A stretch of DNA of 24,347 nucleotides from CAZADS01 sp964483985. GTDB taxonomy: Bacteria; Pseudomonadota; Alphaproteobacteria; Thalassobaculales; Thalassobaculaceae. Positions 15,674-22,995 of the stretch are shown here, piece after piece. Location: positions 1 through 24,347 of the forward strand of contig CAZADS010000004.1 of the NCBI GenBank assembly GCA_964483985.1, given 5' to 3'. How positions within the stretch are numbered: position 1 is the first letter of the stretch; each line of letters starts with the position of its first letter. The notes under the pieces were generated by a model. It worked only from the letters and a program-made list of their open reading frames with translations, was not told the origin of the DNA and did not search any database. Position numbers and translations under genes: made by a program.

Positions 15674-16846
15674 ATGACTGAAGTAGTTATTGCTGGAGCC
15701 GCGCGGACGGCCATTGGTTCTTTTGGAGGTGGATTAAGTGCACTAACCGCAGCCGAACTTGGGGAAGTGGTGATCCGCGAATCTCTTAACCGAGCTGGAA
15801 CGTCTCCAGAGGATGTGGATGAAGTAATTCTTGGGCAGGTTTTAACAGCTGCTGCTGGGATGAATCCAGCAAGGCAGGCTGCTGTTTCAGCTGGTGTTCC
15901 TAAAGAGAGAACAGCGTTAACAATAAACCAAGTGTGTGGATCTGGGTTACGAGCAGTAGCGCTAGGTGCTCAAGCAATACGGGCGGGAGACTCAGAGATC
16001 GTTGTAGCCGGAGGCCAAGAAAATATGAGTCGCTCGCCACACGCACAGAACTTGCGGAATGGCTGCAAAATGGGGGATTTGGCGCTGGTAGATACAATGA
16101 TTAAGGATGGCCTATGGGATCACTTTAACGGTTATCACATGGGTAACACCGCAGAAAACGTAGCAAGTCAATGGCAAATCACCCGGGATGAACAGGATAT
16201 CTTTGCACTGGAATCTCAGCGGAAGGCAGAACAAGCCCAAAAGGCGGGTAAATTTACGGATGAAATCGTTCCTGTAACGGTAAAAAATCGTAGGGATGAT
16301 GTTGTTATAAAAATTGACGAATATCCCCGCCATGGGGCCACATTTGAAGCTCTTGCTAATTTGAGGCCGGCTTTTTCAAAAGAAGGGACAGTCACTGCAG
16401 GTAACGCTTCTGGGATTAATGATGGGGCTGCTGCTGTCGTGATTATGACGGACAGAGAGGCTAATAATCGGGGATTAACGCCGTTAGCTAGAATAGCATC
16501 CTTTGCGACTAGGGGAGTGGACCCAGCCATTATGGGAACGGGACCTATTCCAGCCAGTAGAGCGGCTCTCAAGAAGGCTGGTTGGACGATAGATGACCTC
16601 GATTTAATAGAAGCAAATGAAGCCTTCGCCGCTCAGGCATGCGCCGTTAATAAAGATCTGGGATGGGATCCAGAGAAAGTCAATGTTAATGGTGGGGCAA
16701 TCGCACTCGGACATCCTATTGGAGCCTCCGGCGCTCGTGTGCTTACAACTCTATTGTATGAAATGCAAAAGTGTAATGCTAAAAAAGGACTAGCGACTTT
16801 ATGTATCGGAGGTGGTATGGGAGTCGCTATGTGTTTAGAGCGTTAA
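15674..16846 (+). CDS. Acetyl-CoA C-acetyltransferase (thiolase II type)
   Basis: A 390-residue degradative/biosynthetic thiolase of the AtoB/PhaA type that interconverts acetyl-CoA and acetoacetyl-CoA or shortens 3-oxoacyl-CoA. The nucleophilic Cys is C88 in NQVCGSGLRA, the NEAFAAQ motif is present, the His is at about 347 in GGAIALGHPIGASGAR, and the second Cys is at about 377 in CIGGGMG. All catalytic residues are intact. An upstream in-frame ATG at 15638 would add 12 residues, but AGGAG lies just before the ATG at 15674 and the protein then starts like the family (MTEVVIAGAARTAIG). It follows the hydroxyacid oxidase gene closely and is probably cotranscribed. Convergent acyl-CoA dehydrogenase and SDR/thiolase-like genes nearby suggest acyl-CoA catabolism. 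Confidence 0.93.
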   Translation: MTEVVIAGAARTAIGSFGGGLSALTAAELGEVVIRESLNRAGTSPEDVDEVILGQVLTAAAGMNPARQAAVSAGVPKERTALTINQVCGSGLRAVALGAQAIRAGDSEIVVAGGQENMSRSPHAQNLRNGCKMGDLALVDTMIKDGLWDHFNGYHMGNTAENVASQWQITRDEQDIFALESQRKAEQAQKAGKFTDEIVPVTVKNRRDDVVIKIDEYPRHGATFEALANLRPAFSKEGTVTAGNASGINDGAAAVVIMTDREANNRGLTPLARIASFATRGVDPAIMGTGPIPASRAALKKAGWTIDDLDLIEANEAFAAQACAVNKDLGWDPEKVNVNGGAIALGHPIGASGARVLTTLLYEMQKCNAKKGLATLCIGGGMGVAMCLER

Positions 16847-17211
16847 TGACAGCATGGGACGACGTCCGTTTAGTCATTTCTACCTACAAAAAGTTTGGAT
16901 AAAAGGCTCGGCTGATTTCGATGAATTATGGTTTATGGGAATTTTTCAGTATGACCTATATGAGGTTTAAGTCGGCGTATCTAAAATGGAACTGGCCAGA
17001 CTTTCAAAGCAATCAATCATGGGTTGCCTGGGAGTGGAATTTTAAGTCTATCGGGATAATAAGCATTTCATCTACGAAGATTAGTCCAGTCGGGTGCACT
17101 ATATAAGATTATTGTGCCAGCTCCAGCGCCGCCGTGGGAGCTAAAGGAGTGCATAACCCATTAATTTTTGGGGTTTTATGGCCGTCAAAGTCTAAGTGGC
17201 GGCTAAGAAAT
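16847..17211. other. Intergenic stretch between convergent thiolase and acyl-CoA dehydrogenase genes
   Basis: About 365 bases contain no believable gene; a 61-codon plus-strand frame at 16921-17106 is Trp/Phe/Ser-rich without motif or ribosome site. Weak structures are an AGCTCC/GGAGCT stem with a 12-base GC-rich loop at 17119-17142 and an AACCC/GGGTT stem near 17156-17176 that runs into TTTT on the plus strand. Either could end one of the converging transcripts, but neither is strong. Confidence 0.4.
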
Positions 17212-18366
17212 TTAGTTATCGGTGTGTAGGAATAAATGGCGACTGATAATTTCTTTCATTATTTCGGAGGATCCACCCGCAATACGAGACATTCTTGCAT
17301 CGGCCCATGCCCTCGCAATGGGGAATTCCCAAATGTAGCCGTAGCCGCCATGTAGTTGAAGGCAGTCATCAACTATTTCATTTAAAACTTCTGTTGTATG
17401 AAGTTTGGCGGCCGCAGCATCCTCAGAATTAAGATTCCCTTTCAAATGTAACGCAATACATTGATCCGTAAATGCACGGGTAGCCAGTGCTTTGGTCTTG
17501 ATTTCGGCTAGTTTAAACCGAGTATTCTGGAAGTCTGCAATCCGCCTGCCAAAAGCTTTACGATCTGATGTATAGCGCACTGTTTCCGCGAGAGCTGCCT
17601 CAATGGATGTTGCGCATCGAATTGCAACGACAAGGCGTTCCTGAGATAATTGTTCCATTAACTGAGAAAATCCACGCCCCTCTTCTCCTAAAAGGTTTGT
17701 GATTGGTATCCGGACGTCTTTGAAGAAAAGTTCCGAAGTGTCTTGAGCCTTATACCCGATTTTTTCGAGATTTCTTCCTTTTTCAAATCCTTCCCGTTCA
17801 CTTTCAACAAGCACTAAGCTTATTCCTTTTGCACCTTTCGATGGGTCAGTTTTGCAAGCAATTATGTAAAGATCAGCAATTTTTCCATTAGAGATAAAAA
17901 CTTTTTGACCGTTCAAAATAAAATGATTTCCATCCCTATCGGCTCGTGTTTTAATTCCTTGAAGATCTGAACCCGCGGATGGTTCTGTCATGCCTATGGC
18001 CATTACAGTCTCGCCGGATGTTACTCGTGGTAGCCATTTGCGTTTCTGGTCTTCAGACCCATAAGCCTGCAAGTATGGGACAATTATATCGGAATGAAGT
18101 GGAAAAGCTGGACCAGAAGCACCTACTTTGGCTAATTCCTCATTAACTATTACGCTATGAAGAAAATCTCCACCAGGCCCACCGTACTTTTCTGCAACAG
18201 TGCAGCAAAGGAGGCCCTTGGCTCCAGCCGCTCTCCATAGATCACGGTTCACGATTCCTTCAATTTCCCATTGTCTATGGAATGGAACTATTTCTTTATC
18301 AATAAAGCGCTTCGTTGTGTTTCGGAACACTTCATGCTCCTCAGAGAATAAAGTTCGTGGCAACAT
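17212..18366 (-). CDS. Acyl-CoA dehydrogenase (LCAD/IVD-like subgroup)
   Basis: A 384-residue FAD-dependent acyl-CoA dehydrogenase that introduces the alpha,beta double bond into acyl-CoA thioesters. Family signatures are AIGMTEPSAGSDLQGIKTRA, FILNGQKVFISNGKIADL, TSDRKAFGRRIADFQNTRFKLAEI, DDCLQLHGGYGYIWEFPIAR and the C-terminal RIAGGSSEIMKEII. The C-terminal position used as catalytic Glu in medium-chain enzymes is Gly here. A Glu in QLSQERLVVAI occupies the alternative place used by long-chain and isovaleryl types, so the enzyme is probably active. The frame is open 24 codons further, but ATG at 18366 (MLPRTLFSEEHEVF) matches the family start, with AAGAGA upstream. It is divergent from the SDR/DUF35/thiolase-like operon, which supports a shared pathway. 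Confidence 0.92.
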   Translation of the reverse strand: MLPRTLFSEEHEVFRNTTKRFIDKEIVPFHRQWEIEGIVNRDLWRAAGAKGLLCCTVAEKYGGPGGDFLHSVIVNEELAKVGASGPAFPLHSDIIVPYLQAYGSEDQKRKWLPRVTSGETVMAIGMTEPSAGSDLQGIKTRADRDGNHFILNGQKVFISNGKIADLYIIACKTDPSKGAKGISLVLVESEREGFEKGRNLEKIGYKAQDTSELFFKDVRIPITNLLGEEGRGFSQLMEQLSQERLVVAIRCATSIEAALAETVRYTSDRKAFGRRIADFQNTRFKLAEIKTKALATRAFTDQCIALHLKGNLNSEDAAAAKLHTTEVLNEIVDDCLQLHGGYGYIWEFPIARAWADARMSRIAGGSSEIMKEIISRHLFLHTDN

Positions 18367-18533
18367 GCATGCGATCTCTTTGTATGGTGATAGTTGAAAG
18401 TGTCTTGTGTAGGTAATTGAAAAAAAAGATTTTAGCACTAATTATTTGTAACATATTGCTATTAAATAAGACGATTGCACATCGTTTAAACCAGCGGAAG
18501 AAACAAAAAATATAAATTTTCTGGAGAATGGAA

Positions 18534-19451
18534 ATGGCAGGTAACAAGCTCTTGGAGGGCAAAGTTGCGTTAGTTACAGGCGCAGGCCGTGGCATTGGCC
18601 GCGATTATGCCCTGGCATTTGCTGCAGCTGGAGCAAAGGTTTTGGTCAATGATCTGGGAGGGACAACACAGGGGGAAGGAGCTGATCGGATACCGGCTAT
18701 GGAGGTCGCAAAAGAAATCGGCGACGAAGGCGGTGAAGCTGTGGTTAATTTTAATAATGTTTCTGATTTTGATGCGGCAAAGGGTATGGTCGATCAAGCT
18801 GTGACTGAGTTTGGAAGTTTGGATATTGTGATTAATAACGCTGGTATATTGCGCGACGTTATTTTTCATAAAATGACCGAAGATGACTGGGATTCCGTGA
18901 TTGGGGTGCACTTGAAAGGCAGCTTTAATGTAAGCAGAGCGGCAGCAACCATTTTTCGGGAGCAACAATCTGGAGCATTCATCCATATGACGTCAACATC
19001 TGGACTGGTTGGTAATTTCGGTCAGGCTAACTATGCAGCTGCAAAATTAGGTATTGCTGGTTTATCGAAGTCGATTGCACTAGATATGGGACGTTTTAAT
19101 GTCCGGTCAAATTGCATATCACCTTTTGCCTGGAGTCGAATGATTGGGACAATTCCAATAGGAGATGAAGCACAGCGTGCTAGAGTCGAAAAGCTTAAAA
19201 CCATGACAACGGCGAAAATAGCGCCGGTTGCGGTTGCTTTATGTTCGCCTAAATCGAACGTTACAGGGCAGATTTTTGGCGTTCGTAATAACGAGATATT
19301 TTTAATGAGTCAATCGAGGCCGCTGCGTTCTGTTCATCGCAGCGAAGGGTGGACTCCTGAAACTGTTTTAGAACACGCCATTCCTTCTATGGAGGCAAAC
19401 TTCTATCCTTTAGATCGGTCTCAAGACGTATTTTGTTGGGACCCTATTTAA
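18534..19451 (+). CDS. SDR-family 3-hydroxyacyl-CoA dehydrogenase-like protein (HSD17B4 N-terminal type)
   Basis: A 305-residue short-chain dehydrogenase of the group related to the dehydrogenase half of peroxisomal multifunctional enzyme type 2. The cofactor motif TGAGRGIGRDYALAFAAAG is near residues 17-35, followed by VNDLGG, which suggests NAD preference. NNAGILRD and the catalytic Ser-Tyr-Lys are visible in TSTSGLVGNFGQANYAAAK. A C-terminal extension of about 80 residues, also typical of this subgroup, follows. It would oxidise a 3-hydroxyacyl-CoA to the 3-oxo form. GGAG lies 7 bases before the ATG at 18534 and only 1 base before the in-frame ATG at 18528, which decides the start. It leads a plus-strand unit with the DUF35 and thiolase-like genes. 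Confidence 0.9.
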   Translation: MAGNKLLEGKVALVTGAGRGIGRDYALAFAAAGAKVLVNDLGGTTQGEGADRIPAMEVAKEIGDEGGEAVVNFNNVSDFDAAKGMVDQAVTEFGSLDIVINNAGILRDVIFHKMTEDDWDSVIGVHLKGSFNVSRAAATIFREQQSGAFIHMTSTSGLVGNFGQANYAAAKLGIAGLSKSIALDMGRFNVRSNCISPFAWSRMIGTIPIGDEAQRARVEKLKTMTTAKIAPVAVALCSPKSNVTGQIFGVRNNEIFLMSQSRPLRSVHRSEGWTPETVLEHAIPSMEANFYPLDRSQDVFCWDPI

Positions 19452-19510
19452 TGGCTGAAGTTTACCAGCTAATAAATCCAAGTAACTGAACCAGATACGG
19501 GAATATATAA

Positions 19511-19924
19511 ATGACAATTGGAGAACGCGAACTACCTCGGCCAACCCCCGAAACTCAACACTTTTGGGACGGCACGAAAACAGGTCGTTTGCTTATTCAG
19601 CAATGTAAGGATTGCCAGAATGTTTATTTTCCACCCCGCCATTTTTGCCCAAATTGTGGATTAAAAAACATTGTTATTTTGGAGGCTTCCGGTCTGGCTA
19701 CTCTGCATAGTTATATAATAAGTCACCTTCCGGCCCCGGGGTTTGAACCTCCTTATGCGATCGCAGTTGTTAGGCTAGAAGAAGGCCCAAAAATGATGTG
19801 TAACATCGTTGAATGTGACCAGACGCCAGAGGCTCTAGTGCTCGATATGCCTGTTAAGGTTATCTTCCAGAAGATTAATGAAGAAATCACGTTACCACAA
19901 TTCGGACCACTTGGAGAATTGTGA
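19511..19924 (+). CDS. DUF35 zinc-ribbon/OB-fold protein (thiolase partner)
   Basis: A 137-residue protein with the rubredoxin-like zinc ribbon followed by an OB fold. Four metal-binding Cys appear as CKDC and CPNC, separated by the FPPRHF stretch, within residues about 33-52. The OB part contains GLATLHSYIISH, PPYAIAVVRLEEGPKMM and LDMPVKVIF. Such proteins bind acyl-CoA and form complexes with thiolase-like enzymes, including the retro-aldolases of steroid side-chain breakdown and thiolases of acetoacetyl-CoA metabolism. A thiolase-like gene starts 2 bases after its stop, strong evidence that the two products form a complex. GGGA lies about 8 bases before the ATG. Confidence 0.9.
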   Translation: MTIGERELPRPTPETQHFWDGTKTGRLLIQQCKDCQNVYFPPRHFCPNCGLKNIVILEASGLATLHSYIISHLPAPGFEPPYAIAVVRLEEGPKMMCNIVECDQTPEALVLDMPVKVIFQKINEEITLPQFGPLGEL

Positions 19925-19925
19925 T

Positions 19926-21065
19926 ATGAAACGCAGGTCCGTAGCCATAGTTGGGGCTTCTGAAACAACGGAGCTGGGTAAAATCCCTACGATGTCTCAG
20001 GTTCAACTTCACGCCGATGCGGCGCTGAATGCCATTGCTGACGCAGGTATGGGCCTTTCCGACATCGACGGGGTTGCGACTGGTGGTCACAATGCGGTTG
20101 AGATAGCGCATTATCTGGGAGTTGTACCGAAATGGTTAGATGGAACCTCTGTGGGGGGGTGCTCTTTTATGCTTTTGGTTCGGCATGCGGCGGCGGCTAT
20201 TAATGGAGGGCTTTGTGAGACTGTTTTAATCACTCACGGCGAAAGTGGGCGTTCCAACCTTGGACGGCATGGTTCATCTATCTTTCCTTCATTACTCCAG
20301 CAACAATTTGAACGTCCTTTTGGCGTTACTCGACCACCTACTATGTTTACCATTCCGGTTTTACGTTACATGAAAGACTTTGGGCTTACAGAAGAAAAAT
20401 TGGCCATGGTTTCAGTGGCACAGAGGAAATGGGCTAGTCTAAATCCACGGGCTAGTTTCAAAGACCCCATCACCGTAGAAGACGTTCTCAATTCTAAAAT
20501 GATTTGCTATCCTTTTAGATTACTAATGTGTTGTCTTGTCACCGATGGTGGTGGGGCATTGATATTAACTTCTTCTGATCGGGCTAAGGATTTTCGCCAA
20601 CCACCAGTTTATATTCTTGGAGCTGGGGAAAGCTGCGAAACTCCAATGATTAGCCAAATGGAGGATTTCTCGTCATCAGTTGCTTTTAGGGTCTCGGGAG
20701 CTGAGGCATTTAATTCTGCTGGGATTACGCATTCAGACGTAGATCATCTAATGGTCTATGATGCCTTTGCTCATTTACCAATTTACGGACTTGAAGACCT
20801 AGGTTTTGTAAATCGAGGCGAGGCTGGTGATTTTATAACGGATGGACACACCGGACCAGGTGGCCTTCTACCATTGAACACTAATGGCGGTGGCTTAAGT
20901 TACATGCATTCTGGCATGTATGGAATGTATGCTTTGCAGGAAGGTGTACGTCAGATGCGTGGTACCGCGCCAGCTCAGGTTCCAGAGGCAGAAATATCTG
21001 TAGTCCATGGTGTAGGTGGCATGTTCAGTGCTAGTGGAACTGTTGTTCTGACGAATGTCGAATAA
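19926..21065 (+). CDS. Thiolase-like (SCP2/lipid-transfer type) protein, possible retro-aldolase
   Basis: A 379-residue protein of the non-canonical thiolase family called lipid-transfer protein or SCP-x-like thiolase. The N-terminal strand RSVAIVGASETTELG, IDGVATGG, the TSVGGCSFMLLVRHAAAAI helix, and the C-terminal NTNGGGLSYMHSGMYGM and VHGVGGMFSASGTVVL are visible. The usual nucleophile setting (xCSSG) is altered to GGCSF (Cys 79), and the C-terminal catalytic GHPxGxxG and Cys motifs are absent. This makes ordinary thiolysis doubtful and fits the Ltp2/DitF-like enzymes that cleave beta-hydroxyacyl-CoAs with a DUF35 partner. The start at 19926 has GGAG 9 bases upstream inside the preceding gene, so translation is probably coupled. 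A longer form from 19878 would overlap the DUF35 gene. Confidence 0.85.
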   Translation: MKRRSVAIVGASETTELGKIPTMSQVQLHADAALNAIADAGMGLSDIDGVATGGHNAVEIAHYLGVVPKWLDGTSVGGCSFMLLVRHAAAAINGGLCETVLITHGESGRSNLGRHGSSIFPSLLQQQFERPFGVTRPPTMFTIPVLRYMKDFGLTEEKLAMVSVAQRKWASLNPRASFKDPITVEDVLNSKMICYPFRLLMCCLVTDGGGALILTSSDRAKDFRQPPVYILGAGESCETPMISQMEDFSSSVAFRVSGAEAFNSAGITHSDVDHLMVYDAFAHLPIYGLEDLGFVNRGEAGDFITDGHTGPGGLLPLNTNGGGLSYMHSGMYGMYALQEGVRQMRGTAPAQVPEAEISVVHGVGGMFSASGTVVLTNVE

Positions 21066-21116
21066 CTCGACTTTGGGAGCCATGGTTAAATGTTAAGCCA
21101 GGCTATATACAAAGCA

Positions 21117-21145
21117 TGGGAGGTGCGATGAGGTCGCACCTCCCA
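21117..21145. terminator. Strong hairpin between convergent thiolase-like and cold-shock genes
   Basis: A perfect 12-bp stem (TGGGAGGTGCGA, loop TGAGG, TCGCACCTCCCA) lies 52 bases after the plus-strand thiolase-like gene and about 125 bases after the minus-strand cold-shock gene. The T-rich tail is poor on the plus strand (CACACGTCGG) and fair on the minus strand (TGCTTTG). It most likely ends transcription from one or both sides. Confidence 0.65.
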
Positions 21146-21270
21146 CACGTCGGAACAGCATTCCGCCGCCGCATTAAACAAGCTAAAAGCACAGTCCGCA
21201 GATTTTATACTGTTTACACCTGCGAAACTCGGCACTAAAGAACGCTACCTCTCGGATTGCGTCTTTACAA

Positions 21271-21477
21271 TTACAACAACTTTAAATTCGTGGCCGCTTG
21301 TTTGCCATTACGGCCGACCTCGAGTTCAAATGATACTTTGGCGCCTTCATTCAGCGTTTCAATATCAGATCTTTCGAGAGCTGTAATATGGACGAACGCG
21401 TCCGGACCACCCTCATCAGGTTGAATGAAGCCATAGCCTTTTGTTGGATTAAACCATTTTACAGTACCGGTCGCCAT
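21271..21477 (-). CDS. Cold-shock protein, CspA family
   Basis: A 68-residue single cold-shock domain protein that binds single-stranded RNA/DNA and acts as an RNA chaperone. It opens GTVKWFNPTKGYGFI, containing the RNP1 motif (GYGFI), followed by FVHI as RNP2. The PDEGGPDAF and ALERSD segments are typical of alphaproteobacterial members. The start is ATG at 21477, with GAGGAG exactly 6 bases upstream; a frame extension of ten codons to 21507 would run through that site. It stands alone on the minus strand with about 470 bases upstream to the divergent amidohydrolase gene, room for a promoter and a long regulated leader. Confidence 0.93.
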   Translation of the reverse strand: MATGTVKWFNPTKGYGFIQPDEGGPDAFVHITALERSDIETLNEGAKVSFELEVGRNGKQAATNLKLL

Positions 21478-21948
21478 TATAGTCTCCTCGGACGGACGGT
21501 TATTCAAAGCGCATCAACACGACGCACTCTCGATGAACGTTTTCAATGTCAGGGAAGAAGGCTGGTTAGCCCAGGGCCGGGGCCATTCTGAATTCGCAAG
21601 ACACTTTCACAACGATAGGGATTCATCCGCTTAGTTTTAATCTAGGTCAAGAATTTCTTAAAATCAAGGATCTTAAATTTTACGCCCATTTAGCAAAAGG
21701 ACAAATGGGCAGTTTTGACGCTATTATGTCGAAAGGGCCAGAAACCTTTGTGAAATTCGGCATTTTCGCCCTCTATTCTTCATTAATTTAAATTATTAAC
21801 CTGAAATAACTATTTTTGATTTATTTTTTAAATGGTTGGGGGTAGCGATTTTGGTGGAAAAAACGGATTAGTGTTAATAGAAACACATATATATTTCACC
21901 TGAAGACTGCAAAGCTTTGCTAACACTCGAGTCTCAGCGGAGAGATTT
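21478..21948. other. Divergent intergenic region with long cold-shock leader
   Basis: This gap of about 470 bases lies between the minus-strand cold-shock gene and the plus-strand amidohydrolase gene. A candidate minus-strand promoter at 21639-21667 would give the cold-shock mRNA a leader of roughly 150 bases. That leader is noticeably more GC-rich than the AT-rich remainder and includes a GGCCCCGGCC palindrome at about 21573-21582. The right half must serve the amidohydrolase, but no clear boxes are seen there. An open frame at 21388-21591 on the plus strand is a shadow. Confidence 0.45.
21639..21667 (-). promoter_or_regulatory. Candidate promoter of the cold-shock gene
   Basis: On the minus strand TTGATT (21662-21667) and TAGATT (21639-21644) are separated by exactly 17 bases. 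Each box matches the sigma70 consensus at four of six positions. Transcription would begin near 21632 and leave an untranslated leader of about 155 bases, a length typical of cold-inducible csp genes. Found by eye only. Confidence 0.3.
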
Positions 21949-22926
21949 ATGATTATCGATACCCATTCACATATTTTGCCGGAAATTACGATAATGGAGA
22001 TGAAAGGCTTGGAAGGTCAATTTCCGTCTATAAAATTGTCGCAAGATGCCGATAATTATAGGTTGGTTTTTTTGGATGAAAAATTTACTCGGCCAATAAC
22101 GCCCAACCTGCGGTATTTTGACCCACGCCAGCAATTTCTAGCTAGTGCTGGTATTGATCTCCAGTTGACAGGCGGCTGGCTCGATAGTTTTGGTTATGAC
22201 ATTCCACCAGAGGAAGGTGCGGATTGGAGCCGTTTTTTAAATGAAAGTATGCTGAACGAATGCAAAGACAGAGATGGGGTTATCCCATTAGCAACGGTTC
22301 CTTTGCAATCCGGGAAATTGGCGGCGAACGTTCTCCGAGAGGCTATTAAGGCGGGTATGCCGGGCGCAATGATCGGAACACAACCAAAAGGAGATCATGG
22401 AAATCTCGACGATAAACATTTGGATCCATTCTGGGAGATGGCGGCTGATCTCCGTGTCCCGATAATAGTGCATCCAATGTTTGGATCTGATGATGCGCGC
22501 CTGCATGACATGCAGATGATGAACGCTGTCGGGCGGGTTTGTGATGTTTCAATTGCAATTAGCAGAATGTTATTTACTGGGCATCTTACGCGTTTCGCTG
22601 GACTAATTGTTATTGCTTCGACTGGAGGGGGAGCTTTACCTTACATGCTGGGCCGCTTAGAAAGGAATTATAGAGCATTTCCAGAACTTGTCGTGGATCC
22701 GGTAGAGCAATTTCACAAGCTTTACTTTGATAGTATTGTCTTCCAACCGGATATAATCCGATTTTTAGCTAATAAAGTAGGGTGTGACCGCATTATTTTG
22801 GGTTCGGATTATCCGTTTCCGATTGGAGATCCAAACCCACGTCAAGTGATTGAAGGTGGTGACTTTTCAAAAGCCGAAATCGAACTAATGTTAACAAAAA
22901 ACGCTAGGCACATTTTTGGGATTTAG
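21949..22926 (+). CDS. Amidohydrolase-2 (ACMSD-type) family protein
   Basis: A 325-residue TIM-barrel metal-dependent enzyme of the ACMSD/gamma-resorcylate decarboxylase/LigJ family. The N-terminal metal pair is H6-x-H8 (IIDTHSHI), a third His is in VPIIVHPMFG, a fourth in LFTGHLTRF, and the late metal Asp is in ILGSDYPFP. All ligands for one divalent metal are therefore present. Family members decarboxylate aromatic or muconate-type acids, or hydrate 4-oxalomesaconate; the sequence alone does not separate these. The ATG at 21949 is preceded by GGAGAG at about 5 bases. It stands alone and converges with the monooxygenase-like gene. Hydration or decarboxylation of a ring-fission product would fit the PrpF-type isomerase and KHG-type aldolase in this window, but they are 16 kb apart. 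Confidence 0.87.
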   Translation: MIIDTHSHILPEITIMEMKGLEGQFPSIKLSQDADNYRLVFLDEKFTRPITPNLRYFDPRQQFLASAGIDLQLTGGWLDSFGYDIPPEEGADWSRFLNESMLNECKDRDGVIPLATVPLQSGKLAANVLREAIKAGMPGAMIGTQPKGDHGNLDDKHLDPFWEMAADLRVPIIVHPMFGSDDARLHDMQMMNAVGRVCDVSIAISRMLFTGHLTRFAGLIVIASTGGGALPYMLGRLERNYRAFPELVVDPVEQFHKLYFDSIVFQPDIIRFLANKVGCDRIILGSDYPFPIGDPNPRQVIEGGDFSKAEIELMLTKNARHIFGI

Positions 22927-22995
22927 GTACACTTTTGTTTATTGTTTTCCAAAAATGTTGAGATAGCCAGGCGAAATACGGTTAGAATTTTTGTG

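Noticed and set aside
16857..16867. Palindrome GGACGACGTCC just after the thiolase stop
   Set aside because: A one-base loop cannot form a terminator hairpin, and there is no second copy to suggest an operator.
16921..17106. Plus-strand open frame of 61 codons after the thiolase
   Set aside because: It is rich in Trp, Phe and Ser without pattern, has no ribosome site, and lies in a gap between convergent genes.
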